The notes below the pieces were generated by a model, which was given only the letters and a program-made list of their open reading frames with translations, was not told where the DNA came from and ran no database searches. From Calycina herbarum (Eukaryota > Ascomycota > Leotiomycetes > Helotiales > Pezizellaceae), in NCBI GenBank assembly GCA_001414485.1, contig LLEY01000174.1, positions 58,064 to 122,063 of the forward strand: a DNA stretch of 64,000 nt. Reading direction: 5' to 3'. Position 1 is the stretch's first letter, and each line of letters starts with the position of its first letter. Shown here in pieces: positions 22,095 through 34,285 of this stretch. A program made the translations under genes and the position numbers.

Positions 22095-22528
22095 TGTTAC
22101 GAATCACGTGCACACGTGATAAGTGAAGACCAGGCGGCGTTCTAACAGGTTAAGTACTATCGGAAAACTCTTATAGCAGATAGGGATCGGTTAGGTTAGC
22201 TAAGCGATCTAGGGATTTCCTTTGGTTATAATCACGTGATGAGAGTTCGCTAGACGGGGCGACAGGTCTAGCAGTCTAGCAGCGACGGAGCGACCAAGCT
22301 AGTAAGCTAGCACGAGGAAGGAAGCATCTATATAAGACTAGTACGTCTGCTATTAGATAGGAGCTTCGTACTTAACTTTAGTTATTAATCTTATTATCTT
22401 GTTTAATATCTTTAATATAAGTAACGAGTTCACTTCTAAGTAAACAACCTAGCGTATTTATACTTCTTACTATATACTAACCTTCGAGACTTAGTTATCT
22501 TTATTTAGTTTAGTTAAGTTTCGTTATA
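22095..22528 (+). repeat. B1 5' LTR
   Basis: 434 bp, TGTTACGAATCACGTG...TTTCGTTATA. The CACGTG boxes lie within the first 30 bp. Few RIP changes compared with the interior. Confidence 0.9.
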
Positions 22529-22559
22529 CGTTAAGCACCTACTTAGAAGTAAGATCGCT

Positions 22560-23470
22560 ACTATGTTAGTAACCTCTTCTACTCTAAGAACCACCCTACT
22601 AAAGCTAGCTGCGGACCTCCTAGTTACACTAGTTACTACTCTTTAAGAGGAAGTAAAACTTCCGATTCCGAAGCTATTCGATGGCTTACCTAAGAAACTA
22701 GCTAAGTTCTTAATAAAAGCTTCTCTCTACTTAAACTTTTATTATACTTAGTTTAGAAATAAAACTAATTAGATTATATAGTTATCTACCTATCTTAAAG
22801 GGGTAGCTTATAACTAGTTAGAACTATACCTAGAAGACTACTAGATAAATAAGATAGTTAAAGAAAAAGTCTCTCTTTAAATATCTAAGAAAATAAGAGA
22901 TTTGTTTAGAAATGTTTAAAGGTTTAGAGATAGAATTAACTAGGCTTTTAAGGATATTAATATAAAAAAGAAGGTAGTTAAAGCTTTATATACGCTTAAG
23001 TAAAAGGGTTTAGCTGTTAAATATACCTTATAATTTTAATAGTACTCTATATAGATAAGATAGAACGATAAAGTATTATATAAACAATTCTATTATAGGC
23101 TTAAAGATAATATAAAGGATAAACTCGTATAAGAAGATTTTCTAGACACGTTAAATAAATTAATAAATAACATAATTAAGATTAATAACTATATATATAA
23201 AAGGAATCTAGAGAAGAAAGGAAGTTATAGTTATTAATATAGAAAGAGTAGATGAAAAGATTATAGAGATTTTATAGAAATTAATACTACTTAGAAATTA
23301 TAGGTTCTAGGGAAGGAATCTAAGAAAGAAAACTCTTAGAAGAGAGGACTGTCCTAGAAAGAGCGAAATCGTTAACGTAAGTAGAACTTATATTATAACT
23401 ATAGTCTTCTTAGTTATAGAGTAAATAAGTATAGTAAGAAGAAAGACTCTAAAGGGAAACAAGCTAACGT
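22560..23470 (+). pseudogene. gag of B1, RIP-inactivated
   Basis: The capsid-like start LPIPKLFDGLPKKLAKFLIK (about 22660-22720), followed by LKGVAYNWLE near 22800, fits the Gypsy gag family (P-x-x-F-x-G, then L-x-G-x-A-x-x-W). The zinc knuckle near 23378-23432 has lost all its metal ligands: each Cys and the His reads Tyr (YYNYSLLSYRVNKY), as expected from TGT-to-TAT and CAT-to-TAT changes. Confidence 0.78.
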
Positions 23471-24369
23471 TACTATCTAAAAAGAAGTAGTTTTACTAGA
23501 AAAAATTAAACTTATAGACGAAGAACTTAAGGTTAGAGGTTATAGTACGTAAATTAAAACAGACGCTATAGATATAACAGCAGGTATTATATACTTATAG
23601 TTAAATAAAGAAATTAAGACATAAGTTAGTAAGGTATAAGACACTAATAATAATAGAGATCTATTACTTAAAGAATATTATAATATATAGTTAGAAATAG
23701 ATTATAAATTACCTCTTTAGGTAGAATATAAATTACTATTATTAACGAGTTTATTAGAGTTATTAGAATCGATATCTAACTCGTTAGAGGTAGATCTAGG
23801 AATATATAAGCCTAAATAAGACGAAATATAGGCATTTATTAGAACCTTTAAAAGAGGGAATAGATAGGTATATATAGAAAACTAGAAACCTAATTTCTAA
23901 AGCTTATATTCTACTTAAGGAATTAACTCTACTATTTTAACTACTTATAAAATAGTTTAGAATAAATAAGATAGAATAACTTTAGTAAGCCTTATTACTA
24001 GAAGGGAAACTATCGAATTTAAAAAACCTAGACTAAAATAAGTAGTATCTAGTAAGCTATCTAGTATACCTAAGATAGGAGATATTTAGATAGTTGTAGA
24101 CCTATAAGAGGAAACTAGCTTATAGTAATAGCAGGGTTCTAATAACTTTATAGAACGCTCTAAACCTAGTTTTTTAGGTACGCTACCTAATAATAAGGAA
24201 GCTATACTAGAAATAGGAAGCTAGTATACTATAGTTACTTTAGTTAGAAAAGTTAAAGTAATATTTTAAGAATTAAGAAGTAGAAAATTATTTAGTATAA
24301 TCTTCTAAGAGATAAACAAATATAATATAGACTAAGAAACAGAGTTAGTATAGAAAGAGCTCTACTAAC

Positions 24370-27300
24370 TAATAATTAGAGAATTAAATACTACCTCTAG
24401 AGAAAATCAACTTATAGTAATAGCGAAGATTAGAGGAAAGGAACTCTAAGTCTTAATTAATTTAAGAGTAATAGGTAATTTTCTTTCCTTAGTAGCTTAG
24501 AAGAAGCTAAACATCCTAATTAAAGGTATAAAGCTATACTACTTAGGAGTAGTTAATAGAATAGATATTATATACTAGGATAGAATTATTAATTAATAAA
24601 CTATTCTAATAGAGATTACTATTAAAAGATACTACTTAGATATATAATTTAATATTATTAAAATAGAGAGTAAGGAAGTAATACTTAGTATACTATAGAT
24701 TAAAGAACATAATCTAGATATTAATTAGAAGGCTTAAATAATAACCTTTAGTCGATATAATTATATAGGTTTATAATTATAACTATAAGGCTAGAACAAG
24801 GTTAGCGCCACCTCTTCTAAAACGCTAGGATACCTAGCCTAGGGTCCTCTATAGGTTAGTAAACTAGCTAATAATAAAATACCTATATAGTATAGAGAAT
24901 TTAAGGCTTTGTTTAAAAACCTAGAAGACTTATAAGCTTTACTAAAATATCACTTATAAGATTATAAGATTAAATTAAAAAAGAGTTATTACCTCTTAAA
25001 GTAGAAGCTTTAGTTATATAACTAGAAAAGCCTATAGAGAATAGAAAGTTATATAAAGGAAGGTATTAAGAAGAGATATATTAGAAGATCTAAGTTACTA
25101 ATTACCTTAAATATACTTATTATTAAGAAAAAAGACGATCTAGATAAGAGAGTATATATTAATTACTAAGAAGTAAATCATACTATAGTTAAGAACGCTT
25201 ATCTACTACTACCTAGCTAATACTTATAAGATAAGTTAAGCAAAGTAGTATAATTTATAAAACTAGATTAATAAAACACTTATAAACTTATATAAATAAA
25301 AGTTAGAGATAAATAGAAGATAGTATTTACCTTATTATTAGGCTTTTATAAATATATAGTTATACTATTTAGACTTTATAATATACTAGCTATATATTAG
25401 AAATAAAATAATAAAATTTTAAAAGATCTTCTAAGAGTAATAATAATCTATTACCTAGATAATATATTAATCTTCTTAGAAAAAGAAGAAGAATACAAAG
25501 AACATATTAAAGAAGTTTTATAATAACTTATAAGAGTAAACTCTTAGTTAAAACTCTTAAAATATAAGTTTAAAGTAACTTAAACCCTTTTCCTAAGATA
25601 GGTATTTAGCTTAAAGAAAATAGAAATAGATCTAATAAAGATCTAGAACATCTTAAACTAGAAATTACTAGAGAATATAAAAGATATATAGTCCTTTCTT
25701 AGATTTATAAACTTTTACTATCTATTTATCTAAGACTATATAAAGATTACTAAACTAATATTAGAACTAGTTAAAAAAGCTATTAAATTTATATAGAATA
25801 AATAAGTAGAGAATACTTTTTAGAAAATCAAAGTAAAGTTTATAGAAAAACCTATTCTATATAATTTCAATATAGACAAGCCTAGTATAATTAAAACAGA
25901 CGCCTTAGATATAGTAGTAAGTATAGTTTACCTATAGCTAAATAACAAAGGAAAACTTATACTTATTATATATTATTCTAAGACATTTAACCTAGTATAA
26001 CAAAACTATAGCATCTTTAATAAGGAATTACTTACTATAGTATTAACTTTAGAATACTAGAAAATCTATTTATAGTTAGTAAAACACCTAGTTACAGTTT
26101 TATCTAACTATAAGAATCTTAAGATATTTATAACAACTAAGAAACTTATAATAAGATAATTAGCTAGATAGTTAGAAATATTAAAAGGATTTAATATTAT
26201 TATTTAATATATAAAAGGAATATTAAATACTTAAGCTAATACTCTTAGTTAAAAACCTAGATATAAGAGAAATAAAGAGTATAAAAAGATTATAATCTTA
26301 AAAACTCTTAAGAATAGAGACTTAGTACCTACTATATATAAAATAGTAGTAATAAATAATATCTAGATAGATAAAATTTAAAATATATATAAAGGTTATA
26401 ATTAGTATATAAAAGGGAAACTATAGGTTCCTAGCTTATATATAAAGGAGTTTATATAAGAATACTATACTATACCCGCTTACAGTTACTAAGGAATTCG
26501 TAGAACCCTCTAAAGGATAAGATAATACTACTATATTAATCGGTTATCTATAATAGTTAAGGAAGTAATAGTAGAATATAATACCTATACTAGGAATAAG
26601 GCTTCCCGCTATACTCCTTATAGATAAATAAATACTACTCTAATACTATAGATACCTTAGAAATCAATATCTATAGATTTTATTATTAAATTACTAAAAT
26701 CTAAAGATCTAATAATAAGAGTTAAATATAACATAATCCTAGTTATTATAGAACGTCTTATAAAGTATATAATTCTAATAGTATATATAGAATCAAGTAT
26801 AGCTAAGGAATTAGCATTTACGTTCCTTAGAGAAGTAGTCTTAAGACATAAACTACCTAAAGAAATACTCTTAGATAGAGATAAACTCTTTACCTTAAAA
26901 TTCTAAATCGCTCTTATAAAGCAATTAGATATAAAGAGGAAGCTATCTACAGCTTTCTACTCTTAAATAAATAAAGGAAACGAACAGATAAATTAAGTAG
27001 TTAAAACATACCTTTATTATTATATAAACTACTAGTAAGATAACTAGGTAGAACTACTACCCTTAGCACAGTTCGCTTATAACAGTTTAGTAACAGAAAT
27101 AATACTTATTATACTATTCTACACTAATTTTAGATATAAATTAACAGTGTATTAAGAACTACTATCTACAACTATTAATAACTAACTTGCTCGTATTTAA
27201 GTCTCGAAAATTAAGAGTCTATATAAGGAACTTATAGAAGACCTACAATTTATAGTAGAAAGAAACGCGTACTACTATAACAAACGACGTAGTTAGGAGC

Positions 27301-27735
27301 TAATACTAAAAGAGAGAGATAAAGTCTACTTAGTATAAAAGAATATTAACATAAAAAGACTAAGTAATAAACTAGATTATAAAAAACTTAGACTATTTAA
27401 AATCAAATACGTTAAAGGACCTTTAAATTATAAATTAACACTACTAAGGATAATAAACATCTATCTAGTATTCTATATATCCCTACTTAAACCAGCACTA
27501 CTAAGAGCACTACCAGCTCTACTTATAGAAATTCAACTAGTAAATCTAAATACTAAGTATAAAGTTAAGAGGATTCTTAACTATAGACTTATTAAAGGAT
27601 AGGTTAGATATTTAATAAAATAGTTAGATTACTTATATTCAGAAAACACTTAAGAACCTAGAAAAAACATCAGCTAGTACTTAGAGGAACTTCAAGAGTT
27701 CTACCATCGAAACCTAAGTCTACCTATATCGCATA
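24370..27735 (+). pseudogene. pol of B1 (PR-RT-RH-IN-chromodomain), RIP-inactivated
   Basis: Protease near 24452-24499 (VLINLRVIGNFLS where VLIDSGATGNFLS is usual). RT about 25080-25620; the catalytic box at 25452-25463 reads YLDN. RNase H starts about 25885 (KTDALDIVVS; FNKELLTIVLTLE). Integrase has a zinc-binding-like start near 26470 and core residues in SIDFIIKLLKS (26664), DRDKLFT (26877) and NEQIN (26979). A chromodomain closes the protein at about 27560-27720 (RILNYRLIKG...YLIK, then SENT-EPRKNIS). Changes of acidic catalytic residues to Asn and many TAA/TAG codons show RIP damage. Confidence 0.88.
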
Positions 27736-28320
27736 GTTAGTAGGAAAGGACTTAAGAAAGACTAGGTCGAGGCCTAGAGCGAAGGTAAGGTCGGAGACGT
27801 CGGGCGTAGGAAGGGCGGCTAGCCTAGTAGCCTCTTCTTCTATCCGCTTCTTTTCTTCCTTCTTCTCTTTCTTCTTTCTTTCTAAATCTTTAACAGCATC
27901 TAACTCGTTAAGCGAGTTAAGACCAGCAGCTATCATCCTTTAACGCTTCTTATAGAGTTAGCGTTTTTACTTCTTTAGTCAACGAATATAAGCTATAGCC
28001 TCAGCTATGATCGTATAACTCTTCTCCTCTTTATTATCTAGCTACTCGATCTAGGAGTCGACGCTCTCCTACTCGTTTACTATAGGTATTCGATTAATAA
28101 TATAAACATTATAAGACTTGTTTATAGTAGTATAACAACTATACTATAATAGCTTTTAGTCTCTAGGACTAAAACACTCGTATTCCTTATTAGCGTTTTT
28201 ATAACAGATATATAGAGCTATTTTCTTACTAGATAAATTAATTACTCTACTAAGGGCTTCGTAGTTAGTTTATTATAGAGAACGAGGGGCATTTATATTA
28301 GAAAAGAAAGAAGGCTACTA
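27724..28320 (-). pseudogene. Antisense coiled-coil frame of B1
   Basis: It lies between the pol stop and the 3' LTR, on the opposite strand. The last 70 codons (27724-27936) are open: SLNELDAVKDLERKKKEKKE, then EEATRLAALPTPDVSD and FALGLDLVFLKSFPTNYAI. The upstream part continues with stops (RIRQLKKQKR-like before it). The Lys/Glu run predicts a coiled coil. The same frame, in the same place and orientation relative to pol, is in B3 (44440-45007). I recall similar short fungal hypothetical proteins with a cysteine-rich start and this kind of Leu/Arg-rich helix, but cannot confirm homology here. Confidence 0.6.
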
Positions 28321-28386
28321 ACCTTCTAATAATATTTCTTAGGTCGTACTTAAGCGTAGGGATACGCTAAGCTAAGAAGGGGATAG

Positions 28387-28820
28387 TATTACAAATCATA
28401 TACATATGTAATAAGTAAAGACTAGGTAGCGTCTTAATAGGTTAAGCACTATTAGAAAACTCTTATAACAGATAGAGATCGGTTAGGTTAGCTAAGCGAT
28501 CTAGGGATTTCCTTTGGTTATAATCACGTAATAAGAGTTCGCTAGACAGGGCGACAGGTCTAGCAGTCTAGTAGCGACGGAGCGACCAAGCTAGCAAGCT
28601 AGCACGAGGAAGGAAGCATCTATATAAGACTAGCACGTCTGCTATTAGATAGGAGCTTCGTACTTAACTTTAGTTATTAATCTTATCATCTTATTTAACA
28701 TCTTTAATATAAGTAACGAGTTCACTTCTAAGTAAACAACCCGGCGTATTTATACTTCTTACTATATACCAACCTTTGAGACTTAGTCATCTTTGTTTAG
28801 TTCAGTTGAGTTTCGTTACA
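28387..28820 (+). repeat. B1 3' LTR
   Basis: 434 bp. Its outer CACGTG boxes have mutated to CATATA/CATATG (28396-28410), while the 5' LTR keeps them. Ends TTTCGTTACA, then TSD AGCTG. Confidence 0.9.
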
Positions 28821-28825
28821 AGCTG

Positions 28826-29108
28826 CTCGCCAGCGTCTATAAAGCCTGCTATTCCTAGCCTAGCCTAGAACCATTCCTACCTAGGCTAGGAACCATTTCT
28901 ATAAACAGATCAACATTCCTATAACTTATCGATTCCTTAACTATCTCTATATTATAGAACCTCTAGAAGTCTCCTCTTTTCTTCTCTTCTCTTCTATAGC
29001 TTTAGATCTTCAATTAAACCACCTCTTACTTCTCTGATTATCTGCTATACCTGTGTATACTATAGGTAAGGATAACTACTAGAGGGCTAGTAGATTAGGT
29101 TTGTTATA
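28826..29108 (+). repeat. A1 3' LTR, remaining part
   Basis: Continues the LTR begun at 22049 (CTCGCCAGCG...TTGTTATA) and is followed by the A1 TSD AGTAG at 29109-29113. Less mutated than the 5' LTR (for example AACCATTTC is kept near 28880). Confidence 0.9.
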
Positions 29109-32100
29109 AGTAGCACTAGTTTAAGTAAGAATATATAGAATACTAGGTAGATGTTTATTATCTTTAGTAATACTAGTTTATAATTTAAAGGTCTTTTAAC
29201 TTATTTAATTTTAAATAGTCTAAGTTTTTTATAATCTAGTTTATTACTTAGTCTTTTTATATTAATGTTTTTTTGTACTAAGTAGACTTTATCCCTCTCT
29301 TTTAGCGTTAGCTCCTAACTACGTCGTTTATTATAGTAGTATACGTTTCTTTTAGTAATAAACTATAAGTCTTTTATAAGTTCTTTATATAACCTCTTAA
29401 TTTTTAAGACCTAAATATAAGTAAGTTAATTATCAATAGTCGTAGATAGTAGTTCTTAATATACTAATAATTTATATCTATAATTAGTATAGAATAGTAT
29501 AATAAGTATTATTTCTATTACTAAACTATTATAGGTAAACTATACTAAGAGTAGTAGTTCTACCTAGTTATCTTATTAGTAGTTTATATAATAATAAAGG
29601 TATATTTTAACTACTTAATTTATCTGTTTATTTCCTCTGTTTATTTAAGAGTAAAAAGCTATAGAAAGCTTCCTTTTCGTACCTAATCGTTTTATAAGAG
29701 TAATTTAAAATTTTAAGATAAAGAGCTTATCTCTATCTAAGAGTATTTCTCTAGGTAGTCTATATCTTAAAACTACTTCTCTAAGGAATACGAATGCTAA
29801 TTCCTTAGCTATACTTAACTCTATATATACTATTAGAATTATATAGTTTATAAGTTATTTTATAATAACTAGGATTACGTTATATTTAACTCCTATTATT
29901 AGGTCTTTAGATTTTAGTAATTTAATAATAAAATCTATAGATATTAATTTCTAAGGTATTTATAGTATTAAAGTAGTGTTTATCTATCTATAAGAAGTAT
30001 AGTAGGAAGTCTTATTCCTAGTATAGGTATTATATTCTACTATTACTTCCTTAACTATCGTAGATAACTGATTAATATAGTAGTATTATCTTATCTACTA
30101 GAGGGTTCTACGAATTCCTTAGTAGCTATAAGCGAGCATAGTATAGTATTCTTATACGAACTCTTTTATATATAAGCTAGGAACCTATAGTTTCCCTTTT
30201 ATATACTAATTATAACCTTTATAAATACTCTAAATTTTATCTATTTAGATATTATTTATTACTACTATTTTATATATAGTAGATACTAAGTCGCTGTTTT
30301 CGTTATACTTTAATATTACTATATTAACGTATTTTTTATTCTTCTTATAGCCTAGTTTCTAGCTTAGAGTATTAGCTTAAGTGTTACTTATTCTACTAAT
30401 ATATTAAATAATTATTTTAAATCCTACTAAAGTTTTAGACTACCTAGCTAGGCGTCTAGTAACAAGTTCCTCAGTTATAGTAAACGTCTTTAGGTTTAGA
30501 TAATTAGTAAGTACTATTACTAGGTACGACGTACTTTAGAGGTAGATCCTCTATTCTTCGAGAGCTAGAATAATAGTTATAAGTTCTTTATTATAAATAC
30601 TATAGTTCTATTATACTATATTAAAAGTTTTTAAGAAATATACTATAGATATAAGTTTTCCTATCTTATTTAGTTATAGATATATAGCGCCTACTACTAT
30701 ATTTAAGACGTCTATTTCTATTATACTTAGTTTTTTATAATTAAAATTATATAGAATAGGTTTTACTATAAACCGTTCTTTGATTTCCTAGAAGGCCTTT
30801 TTAGCCTTCTTATCTTAGATAAAAGCTATAGCTTTTCTAGTTAGTATTAATATAGGTTTTATAATCTTTATATAGTCCTTAATAAATAGTTAATAGAAAT
30901 TAGTAAATCTTAGAAAGGATTATATATCTTTAACGTTTTTTAGTAATTCCTATTTAATAACTATATAAATCTTTTCTAGATCTATTTCTATTTTTCTTAG
31001 GCTAAATACCTATCTTAGAAAGAGAGTTCTTTTAACTTTAAACTTATATTTTAAGAGTTTTAGATAAGAGTCTACTTTAGTAAGTCTTTATAAGACTTCC
31101 TTTATATAGCTCTTATATTCTTCTAGATTCTCTAAGAAAATTAATATATTATCTAGGTAATATATAACAGTTACTTCTAAAAGATCCTCTAGAATACTAT
31201 TATTCTATCTCTAATAAGTAGCTAGTATATTAGTTAAACTAAAAGATATTATTATATACTTATAAAGTTCTAATAGTAAGATAAACGTAGTCTTCTATTT
31301 ATAGCTTATCTTAATTCTAATTAATCTATAGACGTTTTATTAATCTAGTTTTATAAATTTCTTTACCTAGCTTAACTTATCTTATAAGTACTAGCTAGTT
31401 AGTAATAGATAAGCGTTCTTAATTATTATATTATTTAATTCTCTATAATTAATATATACTTGTCTATTTAGATCGTCCTTTTTCTTAATAATAAGTATAT
31501 TTAAAGAGATAAGTGATTTAGATTTTTAAATATATCTCTTCTTTATTCCTTATTAGATATAACTTTCTAATAAAGCTAAGTTATTCTAGTTATATAGTCG
31601 AAGCTTCTACTTCTTAAGATTATAACCCTCTATTAATTTAATCTTATAATTCTATAGCTAATATTTAAGAAGAGTATATATATCTTCTAGGTCTTTGAAT
31701 AATTTTATAAATTCTTTATACTATATAGGTATTTTGTTATTAGCTTTTTTATTAACCTATAGAAGACCTTAGACAAGATGTTCTAGTGCTTTAGAAGAGG
31801 TAACGCTAATCTTATTCTAGCCTTAAAGTTATAAACGCGAACCTATGTATTTATATTAACTAAAGGTTATTATTCTAGCTTTTTAATCGATTTCTAGATT
31901 ATATTTCTAAATCTATAATATATTAAGTATTACTTCCTTACTCTCTATTTTAATAATATTAAATTATATATCTAAATAGTATTCTTTAATATTAACTTTT
32001 GCTAGAATAGTTTACTAATTAATAATCTTATTTTAGTATATAATATCTATTCTATTAACTACTCCTAGGTAATATAGTCTTATTCCTTTAATTAGAACGT

Positions 32101-32413
32101 TTAGCTTCTCTTAAGCTATTAGAGAAATAAAGTTACTTATTACTTCTAAGTCTATTATAACTCGTAACTTCTTCTCTTATATTTCTATAGTTATTACTAA
32201 CTATCTTTCTTTTAAAGTAGTATTTAACTTTACTTTAATATATTAGACTTCGAAAGATCGATTTTCTCGATTATAATTCTTTCTCTTCTTATTCTTATAT
32301 TATAGAAAGAATCTTACTCTTTCCTTATTAATATATACTACCTTATATACTAATCTATATTCTACGATTCCTATAGTTTTAGGAATCCCTTTTATAAATC
32401 GTTTTAGTAATTA

Positions 32414-34285
32414 TCTATAACGTGATTTATTAGAACCTAGCGTATATCAGGACCTGGCGTACTTTTCCTATCTTCTCTACTTTATTATTTTAACACGTGT
32501 TATCTTAACAACTACTAATAGAAATTTAAACTTAAGAAGCTCGAATCATCTTAGCTATCGAGGCTATCCGATTATCTAAAAAGCTTAGTTGTTAAGCTGT
32601 TATAAAAATCTACAAAGTCTCTAAAACTAGCCTTTACTATAGAATAAACGGCTAACTTCCTCTCCTAGAACGACGGCTAGTAAATATTAAATTAACTTAA
32701 CTTAAGAAGGAAGTAATTCTTTAGAACATACTTAACTTAGATTCTAGAGGGTTTATACCCTAGCTAGCTAGTATAGAAGATATAGTAAATTATATCCTTA
32801 AATTATAGAGAGAGAAACGCGTTAGTAAGCTTTAGACATATCGATTTATATAATAATAACTAGGGTTAAAGACGCGTTTTAATCGCGTTTACGACTTCTA
32901 AAAGGCCTTATACGAAGATACTAACCTAATTAGTACGTGGTTCTAACTTATATAAAATATAAGAGCGAAATATAGTGTTTTAGATTACGATTTCTATAAC
33001 TTCGATAAAACAGGCTTTATAATAGGTATGATTTACTCTATAATAGTTGTTATACGTGTAGATCGACGTAGTAGAGATAAGGCAGTTTAGCTAGATAATC
33101 GGGAATAGGCTATAGTAATTGCTTATATTAATAGTAAGAGTTAGAATGTCTCTCTATTTTTAGTCGTCTAAGAGAAGAATTATCTTACGAATTAGTATAT
33201 AGACAGCGGCCTCCTATATAACTAGGTTATTAAACTAATAAGTAATAGATAGATAAATAATAAGATAGGTCTAGAATAGCTAAAATACTTCGATAAACAT
33301 ACTACTAGTCGTATAAAGGGTCTATATCAAATACTAGTATTAGATAGGTATAAGAGTTATAAATCGGCTGAATTTTAAGAGTATTATAAAGTATATAATA
33401 TTATAACTCTTAGACTACCTCTCTACTTATCTTATATAACCTAACTACTTAATATTAGGTGCTTTAGTATATTAAAGCAGGTGTATAGTTAGTAGATTAA
33501 GACGTTTATTAAAGTCTATATTAACTATATTACGAAGGTAGAGTTCTTTTTAGCTTTTATAGTAGTATATAAAGAATTAATAACAGTCTAGAACGCTTAA
33601 GCTGGATTCTATAGAGCTGGCCTAGTGCCTTTTAACCTATAAGTAGTACTTTTAAAGCTTGACGTAAGGTTACGGACTCTAACTCCTCTAAGACTCTCTA
33701 CTACTAATTCTAATACTTAGATCTCCTAGACTCTCTTAAACCCTACTAAAGCGCTCTTATAATCGACTCTTGTTTAGAAACGGATTACCTGTTACTAGAG
33801 GAGCTCGCCGACTCTACTATTTAAGACAGTTGCTGTATTAGTAAAAGGTATAGAGTAAATAGCCTATGAGATAACCTTGTTATCTACTGAAGTACGTACT
33901 CTTCGAGCAGCGAATAAAGTCTTAAGCAAACGCCGTAGAGCTAAAAAGACTCGTGTATATTAAGAGAGGGCACTTATAGTAGAGGATGTCTAAGATCTTT
34001 TAACTTAAAAGGACGTTAATAAGTAAGTACGACGTAACTTACGTATAGAGAGAGGTAATAAGAAGAAGAGGTAATCGTCTAGACAGCGTTATAGTACTTA
34101 TAGAAAAGCTGGTTATAATATACGAACTTGTTAAATAGATGTAGATATGTCTAATTCTTCGGATTCTAAGTAGTTATAGTTAATTTAATATATTATAATT
34201 AATTTATTAATATTCAAAGTTAAATACTAAGGAAAAGTACGCCAGGTCCTAATATACGCCAGGTTCTAATAAACCACGTTATAGA
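32414..34285 (+). mobile_element. pogo/Fot1-like DNA transposon inserted in B2
   Basis: About 1.87 kb, close to the size of Fot1-type elements. The terminal inverted repeats are at least 58 bp: the left end begins TCTATAACGTGATTTATTAG and the right end mirrors it, with internal GACCTGGCGTACTTTTCC on both sides. It is flanked by TA (32412-32413 and 34286-34287), the expected target site. Two GACCTGGCG/GAACCTAGCG motifs lie within each TIR. The exact outer border is uncertain by a few bases, because the palindrome could extend a little further. Confidence 0.8.
32535..33960 (+). pseudogene. pogo/Fot1-type transposase, RIP-inactivated
   Basis: Stop-interrupted frame with a helix-turn-helix start (LSCQAVIKIYKVSKTSLYYRI, about 32590-32650), a CENP-B-like region (LNLDSRGFIPQLASIEDMVN, about 32735-32795) and a DDE catalytic domain. 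The first Asp is in NFDKTGFIIG near 33000, the second in ILVLDRYKS near 33340, and the LPLYLSYITQLLN block that follows is diagnostic for Fot1/Pot2 relatives. AGFYRAGLVPFNL comes after (about 33605). A basic C-terminal tail (RRAKKTRVY) ends near 33960. TAG/TAA codons occur where Gln and Trp are conserved. Confidence 0.82.

Larger units (their letters stand above)
22095..28820 (+). mobile_element. B1: structurally complete chromodomain Ty3/Gypsy, plus sense
   Basis: 6726 bp, LTRs 22095-22528 and 28387-28820 (434 bp each), TSD AGCTG (22090-22094 and 28821-28825). Polypurine tract AAGAAGGGGATAG lies before the 3' LTR. Gag, protease, RT, RNase H, integrase and chromodomain are in order on the plus strand, followed by an antisense frame before the 3' LTR. 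This is the only B copy without an insertion. Confidence 0.92.
16458..29108 (+). mobile_element. A1: chromodomain Ty3/Gypsy retrotransposon, plus sense, carrying B1
   Basis: The 5' LTR is at 16458-16786. The 3' LTR is split by B1 into 22049-22094 and 28826-29108. TSD is AGTAG (16453-16457 and 29109-29113). Without B1 the element is about 5.9 kb. A polypurine run (TAAAGGGGGGGG, 22034-22045) precedes the 3' LTR. It inserted into the pol region of B2 between the integrase core and the chromodomain. Confidence 0.9.
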
